The notes: a model not told the origin generated them from the sequence alone. 64,000 nucleotides of DNA from Chryseobacterium sp. (GCF_019236175.1 NZ_JAFAJM010000009.1:124001-188000); one strand, 5' to 3'; numbered from the stretch's first letter, positions 18,072 through 28,081 are shown. Program-made: numbers and translations.

Positions 18072-19607
18072 TTACTTTTTATCATAATTCTTCATTACGT
18101 ATTCAAAATAATGAATCATTTTCAGATAGTTTTCAATACTGACATACTCATTGGTGCTGTGAATACTCTGCTGCTCAAAACGGTTGATTTTAATAGGCAT
18201 AAATCTATACACATTCTTACTTACGATTTCATATTTACCGGCATCTGTACCTGCCATGGTAAGATAAGGAGTAACAATAGCTCCCGGATGGATTTCCCTG
18301 ATTCCTTTCTCAATTATTTTAAATGCTTTGGTATTGGTAGGTGATATTGCCGAAGCTTCTCTTGTATTATCTATTTCTTCTACTTCAACATCAAAACCTT
18401 TTGTTGCTTGTGCAATATGTGCTCTCACATCTTTCACCGTATTTCCGGGAAGGAGTCTGAAATTAACAACAAATTCCACTTCTGGAGAAAGCACATTAGT
18501 CCCGTCGCTTCCCTTCATCATCGTTAAAGCTGTTGTCGTACGAACCAGTGCATTCGTCGTATTGTTTTTGGTAAGTTGTGACAGCAACAAAGGTTTTAAA
18601 AGCCATTGATTGGCAATAGCCAGCCTGCTGGTAAACGGCATAGCTCCTCCGATATTATCAAAAAACTCTTTGATCAGCGGACTAATAGTAGGCTTCATCT
18701 GATCATCTTCCAGCCGCTGCATAATAACAGCAGCTTTCCCAATGGCACTTTCCATAGGCGGCATAGATGAGTGTCCTCCAAGTCCTTTTACTTTTATTTT
18801 TGCTGAAAGAAATCCTTTTTCAGCACAGCCTACGACTGCCACATCGGAATCAATTCCCGCTACATTTCCTTTTTGCATGATCAGGCCACCTTCGTCATAT
18901 ACAGCATCAAATTTCAATCCTTTTTTCTTAAAATAATCCGCGATCTGCATTGCCCCCTTCTGTCCGCCTACTTCTTCATCAAAACCAAAAGCCAGATAAA
19001 TATCTCTTGAAGGGACTTGTTTATTTTTGATCAAATTGTTCATGGATTCCATAAGGGAAAAAAGCATTCCTTTCATATCAATAGCACCTCTCCCATAGAT
19101 TCTTCCATTAGCTACAACTCCTGAAAAAGGAGCATAATCCCAGTCTTCTGCTACTTTTGTTACCGGAGCAGCCGGCTGATCATCCGGGCGGAAAATGTTT
19201 TCTTCTTTACTTTTCACGTCCGCATCTCCAGGAGGCACTACATCCATATGGGATAGAAATACAATCGGCTCCAGTGCAGGATTACTTCCTTTTAACCTGA
19301 ACACCAGCCCATATGTATTCACCTCTACATTTTCCGTATTCTGAAACACCAGTGGATAAGAGCTCTTTAAGTATTCTTTAAACTGAGCAAACGGGGTATA
19401 GTTAAATTCACCGAGGCTCCCTGTAGAAACAGTAGGAATTTTAATTCCTCCCGAAAATCTCATCACCGCGGAATCATTTTTTAGCGGTTTCCATCCGTCT
19501 CCGGCACCTGCTGCATTTTTTTTAAAGGGATAAGTATACGTCCTGACAAGCAGTACAGCCGCCAAAATAATAAGAATAGCTAAAAGAATTAAAAGAATTT
19601 TTTTCAT
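18072..19607 (-). CDS. M20/M25/M40 family metallopeptidase (PM20D1-like)
   Basis: A 511-residue dinuclear-zinc hydrolase of the carboxypeptidase/aminoacylase family. An N-terminal membrane anchor or signal (residues 1-22, KKILLILLAILIILAAVLL) places it in the periplasm or on the membrane. Metal-site motifs are visible: LSHMDVVPPGDADV, GRGAIDMKGM and FDEEVGG, with GGHSSMPP opening the dimerisation lid domain. The His near the C-terminus (QSIHSTNEY) completes the site. It probably trims N-acyl amino acids or peptides. The gene stands alone. A weak hairpin without a T run lies upstream at 19730-19755. Confidence 0.92.
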   Translation of the reverse strand: MKKILLILLAILIILAAVLLVRTYTYPFKKNAAGAGDGWKPLKNDSAVMRFSGGIKIPTVSTGSLGEFNYTPFAQFKEYLKSSYPLVFQNTENVEVNTYGLVFRLKGSNPALEPIVFLSHMDVVPPGDADVKSKEENIFRPDDQPAAPVTKVAEDWDYAPFSGVVANGRIYGRGAIDMKGMLFSLMESMNNLIKNKQVPSRDIYLAFGFDEEVGGQKGAMQIADYFKKKGLKFDAVYDEGGLIMQKGNVAGIDSDVAVVGCAEKGFLSAKIKVKGLGGHSSMPPMESAIGKAAVIMQRLEDDQMKPTISPLIKEFFDNIGGAMPFTSRLAIANQWLLKPLLLSQLTKNNTTNALVRTTTALTMMKGSDGTNVLSPEVEFVVNFRLLPGNTVKDVRAHIAQATKGFDVEVEEIDNTREASAISPTNTKAFKIIEKGIREIHPGAIVTPYLTMAGTDAGKYEIVSKNVYRFMPIKINRFEQQSIHSTNEYVSIENYLKMIHYFEYVMKNYDKK

Positions 19608-19729
19608 AGTAAATTGTTTTTGTGAAATGGTTTGATTCTATAAATATAGAAAAGTATTTGTGCTTTAACAATTTTAAGGCTAAGCTTTCCGTGGTTCTTT
19701 TTTACTTCAGAATTATAGTTGTACCAAGA

Positions 19730-19755
19730 GAGGCTGTCTCCGAAGAAACAGCCTC
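19730..19755. terminator. hairpin between the hydrolase and peptidase genes
   Basis: An 11-bp stem with one mismatch (19730-19740 with 19745-19755) lies just past the hydrolase stop. Neither side has a T run, so it is a weak terminator or an mRNA end-protecting hairpin. Confidence 0.4.
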
Positions 19756-19782
19756 AATATTTACCTGAAAGCGGAATGCTCA

Positions 19783-20913
19783 TTATTTATTCTTTGCGTT
19801 CAGTATCCAGTGAACAATATCTTTAAGCACCAATTCAGTATTTCCGAAACTGCAATGATTCTCTGCAGAATCGTTTTTTGTATACATTTTGTAAGTAAGT
19901 GATTTTACGTTGGGTAAAGCATCGATCACTCTTTTATAGAATTCAACAGGAATAAAATGATCTTCGTTGGAACCCAGAAGCAGGAAATCCTGAGTAATCT
20001 GTGATCCTATACTTTCCATTTCAAAATTCCGGGTTTTTTTCAGGTAATCATAGGGTGTATCAACATTCATACTAAACATTCCGTGTTGTATTGCCCATCT
20101 TACCAGAGGATCTATCTTCATTTTTTTCTCAATCAAAGCATTAATTTGTTGTTTTTCTTCAGCCTCCATCAAGACACGTAATCCTTCAGGAATTTTAGTC
20201 AGTATCACATCATAGAAATTAGGCATTATTCCCCATGCTACTACTCTTTTGATACGATCTTCAAAAGCAGCAGCTCTTGGCGCCAGCATTCCCCCTAAAG
20301 ACAGGCCAATAAGAGTCACCTCATCCAGCTGATAGGCATTTAAAATAGTTGTAACGGGTTTCTCCCATTCATAAGTATAATAGATACCTGATTCTCTTAA
20401 TGCACCACCCTGTCCCGGGCCATCGAAAATATAAACAGCAATTTCCATTGATAGCAACCATTGAACCACCGGTAAAAATTCTTCCATATAAGAATCGTTT
20501 CCCCCGTGAATAACAACAGTATCCTTTATTTCCCCTTGTGGCCGGGCTATCCAAACCGGTAATTCCTTATCTTCATATGCTACTTTATCCCTTTGTATTA
20601 TTTGATCAAAAACAGATTTGTGATAATGATAAAACAAAGATTTTGAGTGCAGATATAATCTGGATTTCTCAGGGCTTCCGTCTGCTTCAAAAAATTCAGC
20701 CATTCTGTAGTAACCGATAGCCTTAGAAATTTGCTGATGATTTTCTGCGTTAGTCCCAAGGAAAGTCATTTCACGTACCCAGTCTTCTGTTGTACTTATC
20801 TTTGGAGCTATGGATTTGATTTCTTCCCAATCACCACCACCCCACATGATGGTTCTGTTCAGTTGAAAATTAAAATTCGAGTCAGTGTGCAATTGATAGG
20901 TTCCTTTTTTCAT
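19783..20913 (-). CDS. alpha/beta hydrolase
   Basis: A 376-residue serine hydrolase. The nucleophile elbow is LIGLSLGGMLAPRAA, the oxyanion region reads VVIHGGNDSYMEEF, the acid is likely in LLLGSNEDHFIPVEF and the catalytic His in SAENHCSFG. An N-terminal helical cap of about 130 residues recalls FrsA/DUF1100-like esterases. The substrate is not predictable. I start it at MKKGTYQLHT (20913), since the 17 codons upstream look like leader. It follows the Crp-like regulator gene on the same strand with a 124-base gap and may be its target. Confidence 0.85.
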   Translation of the reverse strand: MKKGTYQLHTDSNFNFQLNRTIMWGGGDWEEIKSIAPKISTTEDWVREMTFLGTNAENHQQISKAIGYYRMAEFFEADGSPEKSRLYLHSKSLFYHYHKSVFDQIIQRDKVAYEDKELPVWIARPQGEIKDTVVIHGGNDSYMEEFLPVVQWLLSMEIAVYIFDGPGQGGALRESGIYYTYEWEKPVTTILNAYQLDEVTLIGLSLGGMLAPRAAAFEDRIKRVVAWGIMPNFYDVILTKIPEGLRVLMEAEEKQQINALIEKKMKIDPLVRWAIQHGMFSMNVDTPYDYLKKTRNFEMESIGSQITQDFLLLGSNEDHFIPVEFYKRVIDALPNVKSLTYKMYTKNDSAENHCSFGNTELVLKDIVHWILNAKNK

Positions 20914-21037
20914 ATATTTCTTTTTTGTAAAAAACAGTATGCTGGTATGTGAGTCATCAGCCATACTTTTATCACTTAACTTTTTCCGAAATTACAGCGA
21001 AAGTTTAGCTTTTTTTTTCACCTGGATTAAAAAAGGA

Positions 21038-21580
21038 TTATCTGCGTTGAGCTCTTACTTTACTCAGCTGCTGTTTTGTCATTCCAAGATATCCGGCAAT
21101 ATATCCGAGATTGATTCTCTGAAGCCAGTCAGGATGTGTTGCAACAAAGTCATGATATCGTTCCTCAGTTGTTTTGATCTGCAAATCAAGAAGTCTGTTT
21201 CCCATCACAATCAGGCTTTCAGCAAATAAATCTTCCATACATTGCTGTATTTCAATATTCTTTGATTTTAATTCCAATAGCTGACAATAAGGTACCCGGA
21301 AAATCTCGGTATTGTCTTCCAGCACTTCAATTCCAAATGGGACAGGCCTTCCTGACAACAGACTGGAAAACAAAGCGATAAAACTATAATCCGAGCTGAT
21401 CCAATGGGTATGGTCGTGGGCTTTATCATCATAATAAAATATTCGGGCTACTCCTTTCTTTATGTAAAACAGATCACGATGGACCTGATCAATATCCATA
21501 AGTACTTCCTTTTTCCCATATATATTACTTTCGAATTGATGGATAAAGTTTTCGATGGTCTTCCGTTTTTTTTCGCTCAT
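21038..21580 (-). CDS. Crp/Fnr-family transcriptional regulator
   Basis: A 180-residue regulator with an N-terminal cyclic-nucleotide-binding-type beta barrel (about residues 20-110, DLFYIKKGVARIFYYDDKA) and a C-terminal winged HTH (LGYIAGYLGMTKQQLSKVRA). The helix 'YLGMTKQQLSKVRAQ' is typical of the Bacteroidota Crp-like group, in which cAMP contact residues are usually lost. I see no Fe-S cysteines. I prefer the ATG at 21580 over one 8 codons upstream. The alpha/beta hydrolase lies directly downstream. Confidence 0.9.
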   Translation of the reverse strand: MSEKKRKTIENFIHQFESNIYGKKEVLMDIDQVHRDLFYIKKGVARIFYYDDKAHDHTHWISSDYSFIALFSSLLSGRPVPFGIEVLEDNTEIFRVPYCQLLELKSKNIEIQQCMEDLFAESLIVMGNRLLDLQIKTTEERYHDFVATHPDWLQRINLGYIAGYLGMTKQQLSKVRAQRR

Positions 21581-21748
21581 TATTTTTACAGATTTCTTGT
21601 ACAATTATAAGATAAAAGATTTCCCCTTAAAAACAATCAGACTATTTGCTGTGAATTCATAAAGACGACCCATATTCCGCCATTGTTTTTCATTGTAAAT
21701 GATACCTAAATTAGACATCATCGATTCTCTATATATCTGTGAGAACAC

Positions 21749-21778
21749 AAAAAAGGGCCAGCTCCTAAGAACCGACCC
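21749..21778 (-). terminator. terminator of the RND efflux operon
   Basis: On the minus strand a 10-bp stem with G-U pairs (21769-21778 with 21755-21764) and a 4-nt loop is followed by six T. It lies about 45 bases past the outer-membrane factor stop. Confidence 0.75.
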
Positions 21779-21820
21779 CTCAAAACATTAACTGTTTATT
21801 GATTGAATTATGATGTTTCT

Positions 21821-23278
21821 TTATTTCCAGCCACCACCCAGACTTTTATAAATGTCTACCACGGTGCTCAGCTGTTTCTGTTTAGCTTCTATCAGTTCCA
21901 TTTTGGCATCCAGGGCATCTCTCTGGTTCAGAAGTACCTCAAGATAATCTGCTCTGGAATTACGGAACAATTGGTTGGCAATATCAATAGACTGATCAAG
22001 GGCTTTTGTTTCCTGTGATTTCAGCTGATAATACTGATCTATATTTTTAATCTTAGACATCAGATTGGCTACATCCAGATAGGCATTTAAAATCGTTTTA
22101 TCGTATTCATACAATGCCTGTATCTGCTTTGCATCCGCCGTCTGGAAGTTTGCTTTAATAGCACTTTTATTAATCAGTGGTCCCGCAAGCTCTCCGGCAA
22201 GGTTATAGGCTATGGATTCCGGCATTTTTACCAGATAGGAAGGCTTGAATGCTTCCAGACCTAAGGTAGCGGAGATTTCCAGTGAAGGATAAAATTCTTT
22301 TCTTGCTGCTTCCACATCCAGTTTTGAAGATTTCAGTTCCAGTTCCGCCTGTTTGATATCCGGACGGTTCGACAACAATTGTGACGGAATTCCGGTATAA
22401 ACGGTTTGCGGTATTGTAGACATAAAGCTTTCTTTTGTTCTTACAATCGATTGCGGATATCTTCCCAACAATGCATTGATCTCATTTTCTTTCTCAGTAA
22501 TCTGCTGACGGATTGTATATTCAGAAGCTTTTGATTTAGCCAGTTCTGCTTCAAACTTCTTCACTGCCAGTTCTGTGGCTGCTGCGGCTTCTTTCTGAAT
22601 TTTAGAAATTTCCAGCGCTTTCTGCTGAAGTTTAATATACTGCTGAATAATATCCAACTGGTTATCTAGTGCCAGTAATTCATAATAATTATCGGCTACT
22701 TCTTCAATAAGATTAGAGAGTACGAAGTTTTTACCTTCCACAGTAGAAAGATAGTGCGCTACTGCCGATTCTTTTTCGGTTCTCAGCTTTTTCCAGATAT
22801 CAATTTCCCAGCTTGCGTTAAGCCCTGCTCCAAAATTTCCCAGAGGATCCGGTATTGGTTTTCCGGGTTCCATTTCGGTACTGGCGTCACCGGCTCCTTC
22901 ACTGGTGTAACGGCCTGCTTTTTTCAGTCCCGCTCCTATTCCGGCAGAAACTTCAGGGCTTAGTCTTCCTTTTTTAGCTAAAACACCACTTTTAGCAATT
23001 TCAATTTCCTGAAGCGTGATCAACAGCTCCTGATTGTTTTTTAAAGCCGTTTCAATGAGGCTAACAAGATTAGGATCTGTAAAAAACTGTCTCCATGGCG
23101 TTGTTCCGCTATTATTATTAGCATCCTGTTGTTCCTCCTGATTAAAATTTTGAGGTATATTGGTTTTCACCTCGTCTTTTATGACTGTCGCCATCGGAGC
23201 TTTACAACCTGCCAGAACGAGTGATACAGCAATGGCTGTTATTATATTTTTAGTCTTCAAATTTCCCATCATGTTCAT
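21821..23278 (-). CDS. RND efflux outer-membrane factor (TolC/OprM-like lipoprotein)
   Basis: A 485-residue channel protein of the NodT/OprM type. Lipobox LAGC at about residues 22-25 gives a lipidated N-terminus. Two OEP repeats follow, with the characteristic long helices (NNQELLITLQEIEIAKSGVL; FRNSRADYLEVLLNQRDAL) and SNRPDIKQAELELKSSKLDVEAARKEFYPSL. It is the third gene of the efflux operon and overlaps the end of the pump gene by about 29 bases if the first ATG is used; two more Met follow within 4 codons. Confidence 0.93.
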   Translation of the reverse strand: MNMMGNLKTKNIITAIAVSLVLAGCKAPMATVIKDEVKTNIPQNFNQEEQQDANNNSGTTPWRQFFTDPNLVSLIETALKNNQELLITLQEIEIAKSGVLAKKGRLSPEVSAGIGAGLKKAGRYTSEGAGDASTEMEPGKPIPDPLGNFGAGLNASWEIDIWKKLRTEKESAVAHYLSTVEGKNFVLSNLIEEVADNYYELLALDNQLDIIQQYIKLQQKALEISKIQKEAAAATELAVKKFEAELAKSKASEYTIRQQITEKENEINALLGRYPQSIVRTKESFMSTIPQTVYTGIPSQLLSNRPDIKQAELELKSSKLDVEAARKEFYPSLEISATLGLEAFKPSYLVKMPESIAYNLAGELAGPLINKSAIKANFQTADAKQIQALYEYDKTILNAYLDVANLMSKIKNIDQYYQLKSQETKALDQSIDIANQLFRNSRADYLEVLLNQRDALDAKMELIEAKQKQLSTVVDIYKSLGGGWK

Positions 23279-26200
23279 AAGGTTCAGTTTGTTCTGTTAA
23301 AGGATTTTCTTCTTCATATCTTGCCAGTTTGGATTTATCGGCAATGGTTCCGAAGATGTAATACAACCCTGGAATAATCATCAGTCCGAAAATGGTTCCG
23401 ATCAACATTCCTCCTGCAGCAGCAGTTCCGATGGTTCGGTTTCCTACGGCTCCCGGCCCTGTAGCAATAACCAAAGGAATTAACCCGGCGATAAATGCAA
23501 ATGATGTCATCAAAATCGGACGGAAACGGATAGCTGCACCTTCAATAGCTGCCTGTACAACAGGAATGCCTTCTTCTGCCTTCTTCTGTACTGCAAATTC
23601 TACGATCAACACGGCATTCTTCCCTAAGAGCCCGATCAACATGACCATGGCTACCTGGGCATAAATATTATTCTCCAGTCCTAAAAGTTTTAAACATAAA
23701 AATGCTCCGAAAATCCCTACCGGAAGTGATAAAATTACCGGAAGCGGGAGGATAAAGCTTTCATATTGTGCAGAAAGAATCAGATAAACAAATCCTAAAC
23801 ACACAAGGAAGATAAATACGGCCTCGTTTCCACGGCTTACTTCATCTTTGGAAATCCCCGCCCAGTCGATACCAAAACCTCTCGGAAGCGTTTTGTCTGC
23901 AACTTCCTGAATGGCTTTAATGGCCTGTCCGCTGCTATATCCCGGTGCCGGAGTTCCACTCACCTGTGCGGAATTATACATATTATGTCTTGTCATTTCA
24001 GATAAACCATATACTTTTTCAAGTCTCATAAAGTCTGAGTAGGGCACCATCTGGTCTTTATCATTTTTAACATATAATTTCAGCAGATCGGTTGGTAAGG
24101 CACGGTATTGCGGTCCTGCCTGAACAATTACCTTATAAGGTCTGTCAAAGCGGATAAAGCTGGTTTCATAGTTGGAACCGATTAGTGTGGACAGGTTATC
24201 CATTGCCTTTTCAATCGTTACGCCTTTCTGTTCGGCAAGGTCATTATCTATTCTCAGCATATACTGAGGGAAACTTGCAGAATAGAATGTAAATGCTGAT
24301 CCCAGTTCAGGTCGTTTTTTCAGCTCTTTTACAAAATCATTACTCACTTTCTCCATCTTATGATAGTCTCCACTTCCTGCTTTATCCAGCAAACGGAGTT
24401 CAAAGCCTCCTGCAGCACCGTAGCCCGGTACGGAAGGTGGCTGGAAAAATTCAATATTGGCTCCCGGAATATTTTTAGCTTTTTCTTCCAGTTTTTCGAT
24501 AATTTCTCCTGCAGATTCTTTCCGCTCATCCCAGCTTTTCAGGTTGATCAGACAGGTTCCGGAATTGGAGCCGGTACCTTCCGTCAGGATCTCATATCCT
24601 GCCAGTGAAGAAACGGATTGTACCCCGTCGATACCTTCAGATTCTTTTAAGAGTTCTCTTGCAATCTGATTGGTTCTTTCCAGCGTGGATCCCGGCGGTG
24701 TCTGGATAATGGCATAAATCATTCCCTGGTCTTCTGCCGGAATAAATCCGGACGGGAGAGAATTACTCAGGAAATAAGTTCCGGCACAGAAAGCCAGTAA
24801 TAATGGTAATGTAAAGGCTTTCTTAGTTACCGTTTTATTAAGCATTTTCTCATATTTCCCGGCTCCTCTGGTAAAGAGGGCATTGAATTTATCCAGAAAG
24901 AGGGTAATCGGAGTTTTCTTTTTAGCTTTTCCGTGATTATTTTTTAAGATTAAAGCACATAGTGCAGGGGTTAAAGTAAGGGCTACTACTCCTGATAAAA
25001 TAATGGATGAAGCCATTGTAATGGAGAACTGGCGGTAAAACACTCCTACCGGGCCTGTCATAAAGGCAATCGGAATAAATACCGATGCCATTACCAGTGT
25101 AATTGCTATAATTGCTCCACTGATCTCATGCATGGCTTCTTCTGTAGCTTTTAGCGGAGACAGGTTTTTCTCTTCCATTTTGGCGTGAACAGCTTCGATA
25201 ACAACAATTGCATCATCTACCACTACCCCGATAGCCATAACAAGGGCAAATAACGAAATCATATTCAGGGTAATTCCAAATGCAGACATCACAGCAAAAG
25301 TTCCTACCAGTGAAACAGGTACCGCTAATGCGGGAATTAACGTTGAGCGCCAGTCTCCCAGAAACAGGAATACTACAATAGCTACCAATACGAAAGCTTC
25401 AAACAATGTATGAATTACCTTTTCCATAGAAGCATCCAGGAATCGGGAAACGTCATAACTGATCTCATAATGCATTCCTTTCGGAAATGAATTTTTCTCA
25501 AGATCAGACATCAGTGCTTTTACATTTTTAATAACATCACTGGCATTAGATCCATAAGACTGTTTTACAGTAATTGCAGCAGAAGGTTTACCATTTAATG
25601 TGGAATAGATATCATACATTGAACTTCCGAACTCAATATCCGCCACATCCTTTAATCTTACAGATTCACCGTTTGTCTTTGCTTTTAAAATAATATTCCC
25701 ATAATCTTTTTCATTATTGAAACGTCCCGGATATTTTAAAACATATTCAAAAGACTGAGCTCTTTTTCCTGAGCTTTCTCCTGTTTTCCCCGGAGAAGCC
25801 TCCAAACTCTGTTGGTTCAGTGCTTCCATGACTTCATCAGCAGAAATACTGTATGCTGTAAGCCTGTCAGGTTTCAGCCAGATACGCATTGCATATTCAC
25901 GGGTTCCTAGAATATCGGCAAAACCTACACCGCTTACCCTTCTCAATTCAGACATTACGTTAATATCTGCATAGTTGAAAAGGAATTTCTGATCAGCTTT
26001 GGGATCATCGCTGTACAGGTTAATATACATCAGCATATTCGGTTCTTCACGGGTAATTTTCACCCCTTCACGTACTACCAGAGGAGGGAGTTTGTTGACT
26101 ACTGAAGATACACGGTTCTGAACGTTTACTGCCGCAACATTGGGATCTGTTCCCAGGTCAAATACCACCTGAATAGCAGCTTCACCGTCGTTTCCGGCAT

Positions 26201-26441
26201 TGGAGGACATATATTTCATCCCCGGAACCCCGTTCAATCCTCTTTCTAGAGGAATAATTACGGATTTAATCAACAGCTCATTGTTGGCTCCGGGATACTC
26301 TGCCGTAATATTTACTTTAGGCGGAGAAATAGAAGGGAACTGAGTCACCGGAAGTTTTACCAGCGACAAAATCCCTAAAAACACTATAATCAATGAGATT
26401 ACAATAGACAGAACAGGTCTGCGAATGAATTTCTTAAACAT
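23250..26441 (-). CDS. RND multidrug efflux pump, inner-membrane subunit (HAE1 family)
   Basis: A 1063-residue proton-driven transporter of the AcrB/MexB class with 12 membrane helices and two large periplasmic loops. The N-terminal motif FIRRPVLSIVISLIIVFLGI is typical. The transmembrane-4 Asp pair used for proton relay is present in GVVVDDAIVVIE, and the second-half helix-10 Lys is in GLLGKNAVLIVE. Its C-terminus overlaps the start of the outer-membrane factor gene. The adaptor gene ends 20 bases upstream. With these partners it forms a complete tripartite pump. The exported drugs cannot be inferred. Confidence 0.96.
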   Translation of the reverse strand: MFKKFIRRPVLSIVISLIIVFLGILSLVKLPVTQFPSISPPKVNITAEYPGANNELLIKSVIIPLERGLNGVPGMKYMSSNAGNDGEAAIQVVFDLGTDPNVAAVNVQNRVSSVVNKLPPLVVREGVKITREEPNMLMYINLYSDDPKADQKFLFNYADINVMSELRRVSGVGFADILGTREYAMRIWLKPDRLTAYSISADEVMEALNQQSLEASPGKTGESSGKRAQSFEYVLKYPGRFNNEKDYGNIILKAKTNGESVRLKDVADIEFGSSMYDIYSTLNGKPSAAITVKQSYGSNASDVIKNVKALMSDLEKNSFPKGMHYEISYDVSRFLDASMEKVIHTLFEAFVLVAIVVFLFLGDWRSTLIPALAVPVSLVGTFAVMSAFGITLNMISLFALVMAIGVVVDDAIVVIEAVHAKMEEKNLSPLKATEEAMHEISGAIIAITLVMASVFIPIAFMTGPVGVFYRQFSITMASSIILSGVVALTLTPALCALILKNNHGKAKKKTPITLFLDKFNALFTRGAGKYEKMLNKTVTKKAFTLPLLLAFCAGTYFLSNSLPSGFIPAEDQGMIYAIIQTPPGSTLERTNQIARELLKESEGIDGVQSVSSLAGYEILTEGTGSNSGTCLINLKSWDERKESAGEIIEKLEEKAKNIPGANIEFFQPPSVPGYGAAGGFELRLLDKAGSGDYHKMEKVSNDFVKELKKRPELGSAFTFYSASFPQYMLRIDNDLAEQKGVTIEKAMDNLSTLIGSNYETSFIRFDRPYKVIVQAGPQYRALPTDLLKLYVKNDKDQMVPYSDFMRLEKVYGLSEMTRHNMYNSAQVSGTPAPGYSSGQAIKAIQEVADKTLPRGFGIDWAGISKDEVSRGNEAVFIFLVCLGFVYLILSAQYESFILPLPVILSLPVGIFGAFLCLKLLGLENNIYAQVAMVMLIGLLGKNAVLIVEFAVQKKAEEGIPVVQAAIEGAAIRFRPILMTSFAFIAGLIPLVIATGPGAVGNRTIGTAAAGGMLIGTIFGLMIIPGLYYIFGTIADKSKLARYEEENPLTEQTEPYEHDGKFED

Positions 26442-26461
26442 ACAACTTCATTTTTAGAGTA

Positions 26462-27547
26462 CTACTCTGCTTTTAATTTCAATGAGTGAAGAACCTTTTT
26501 AGGATCCTGGAATTTTGTTTTTAATTTTTGGTCATCTTTTACCTTCTGAACACCTTCCAGAAGGATCTGATCTCCTTTGGAAAGTCCCGAACCTACTACA
26601 TAAAGATCAGGCAGTTCATAAGCAATTTTAATATTTCTGGATCTTGCCGTCCCGTTTTTATCTACCACAAATACGTATTTCTGGTCCTGAATTTCATAGG
26701 TTGCTTTCTGTGGGATAATCAAAGCATTATGAACCGGCATAGTCATCTGTACTTTTCCGGTCTCTCCGTTTCTCAGAAGTTTATCCGGATTGGGAAATTT
26801 TGCCCTGAAAGCGATATTCCCGGTTTCATTATCAAATTCTCCTTCAATCGTCTGGATTTCTCCTTTTTGGGTATACATTTCTCCATTAGCCGTAATTAAT
26901 GACACCTGATTGCTTCCTCTGTCTGCTACATGCGTCTGATAGCTAAGATATTCAGGTTCTGAAACATTGAAATAGGTATAAATACTGGTATTATCTGATA
27001 ATGAAGTCAGCAAATCCCCTTCATCTACCAGGCTTCCCAGTTTTAAAGGGATTCTGTTGATTACTCCTGAAAACGGGGCTTTAATATCTGTAAATGACAG
27101 GTGAATCTGGGCTAGTTTCATTTCTGCATTGGCAGCATCTAATTTAGCTTTTGCCATTGCTTTTTCATTTTTAGACACGATATTGTTTCCGGCTAATGTA
27201 CTCGCATTTTTCAATTCGATAGAAGCCTGTTCTACTTCAGCCTTAGCTTTTAAAAGCTCTGCCTGATAGAGTTTAGGCATAATACGAAATAAGGTTTGTC
27301 CGGCCTGCACATACTGTCCTTCATCTACAAAGATTTTTTCAAGGAAACCTTTTTCCTGTGCTCTTACCTCAATATTTTTCACCGATTGAATCTGGGCCAC
27401 ATATTCTTTATTGATTACAGTGTCCATTATTACGGGGGAAGTTATGGGATAAACCGAGACTTCTTCTTTCTCTTCTTTTTTCTTGTTACAGCCGACGGCC
27501 AATAGGAGGACGCTTAGCGCAATGCCCGAGGCAACTCTTTTCATCAT
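26462..27547 (-). CDS. RND efflux periplasmic adaptor subunit
   Basis: A 361-residue membrane-fusion lipoprotein (AcrA/MexA class). The lipobox is LLAVGC at about residues 15-20. The lipoyl half-motifs (VRAQEKGFLEKIFVDEGQYV and AQIHLSFTDIKAPFSGVIN) flank a helical hairpin (about 90-135), followed by beta-barrel and membrane-proximal domains. It is the first gene of the three-gene efflux operon. No TetR or MarR repressor gene is adjacent, so control must come from elsewhere or through the palindrome at 27654-27672. Confidence 0.94.
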   Translation of the reverse strand: MMKRVASGIALSVLLLAVGCNKKKEEKEEVSVYPITSPVIMDTVINKEYVAQIQSVKNIEVRAQEKGFLEKIFVDEGQYVQAGQTLFRIMPKLYQAELLKAKAEVEQASIELKNASTLAGNNIVSKNEKAMAKAKLDAANAEMKLAQIHLSFTDIKAPFSGVINRIPLKLGSLVDEGDLLTSLSDNTSIYTYFNVSEPEYLSYQTHVADRGSNQVSLITANGEMYTQKGEIQTIEGEFDNETGNIAFRAKFPNPDKLLRNGETGKVQMTMPVHNALIIPQKATYEIQDQKYVFVVDKNGTARSRNIKIAYELPDLYVVGSGLSKGDQILLEGVQKVKDDQKLKTKFQDPKKVLHSLKLKAE

Positions 27548-27653
27548 AATTCTAGAGTTTATATAAATCGTTAATGTTTTGAATAGAAATAAAAAAATGG
27601 TAATTAAGAATAATACGAAAAGATGATTACCAGCATCCTGAACGTAAAATGGG

Positions 27654-27672
27654 TCTGCCTGAGTCAGGCAGA
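27654..27672. repeat. perfect 19-bp palindrome upstream of the efflux operon
   Basis: TCTGCCTGA-G-TCAGGCAGA is a perfect 9+1+9 inverted repeat, 22 bases past the stop of the small membrane protein gene and 106 bases before the adaptor start. It could be an operator for a dimeric regulator or a short hairpin terminator, though no T run follows on either strand. Confidence 0.5.
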
Positions 27673-27694
27673 AAATACACGGAAAGGTGAATTT

Positions 27695-28081
27695 TTAAAT
27701 TCTTATAGAACGGATTAAAAGAAATCTTTTGGCAGCAAGGCCAAAAACGAAACCATGGATTTCCTGCTTAAATTGTTTATAGCTTTTTAATCCAAAAATA
27801 TAAATAAGACTGAAAATCCCCGCAAAAGTAACAACAACCTGAAATACATCAGACAACTGAAAATCATTTTCGATAAGTTCCATGGTGGAAGTATCAAAAT
27901 TATCTGCCATCTGCTGAACCGTTAATTTTTCATAGGTCTGGTTCAGACGGTTGGCTCTTTTGGGTAAATGATGAGAAACATGACCCGAATAGTCATTTCG
28001 TAGTGTTCTAACATTCAGCTTAGTTTCTACTATAAACAGCAGAAAAAGACTTGTTAAAAAATATACAATGTAGTTTCTCAT
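27695..28081 (-). CDS. small two-helix membrane protein upstream of the efflux operon
   Basis: A 128-residue protein. An N-terminal hydrophobic segment (about residues 4-19, YIVYFLTSLFLLFIVE) is followed by a polar stretch (about 20-80), a second helix (about 83-100) and a basic tail. I recognise no domain. I prefer the ATG at 28081 to one seven codons upstream. It is on the same strand as the RND operon and 147 bases before it, so it may be co-transcribed, but the palindrome between them could separate the units. Confidence 0.55.
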   Translation of the reverse strand: MRNYIVYFLTSLFLLFIVETKLNVRTLRNDYSGHVSHHLPKRANRLNQTYEKLTVQQMADNFDTSTMELIENDFQLSDVFQVVVTFAGIFSLIYIFGLKSYKQFKQEIHGFVFGLAAKRFLLIRSIRI

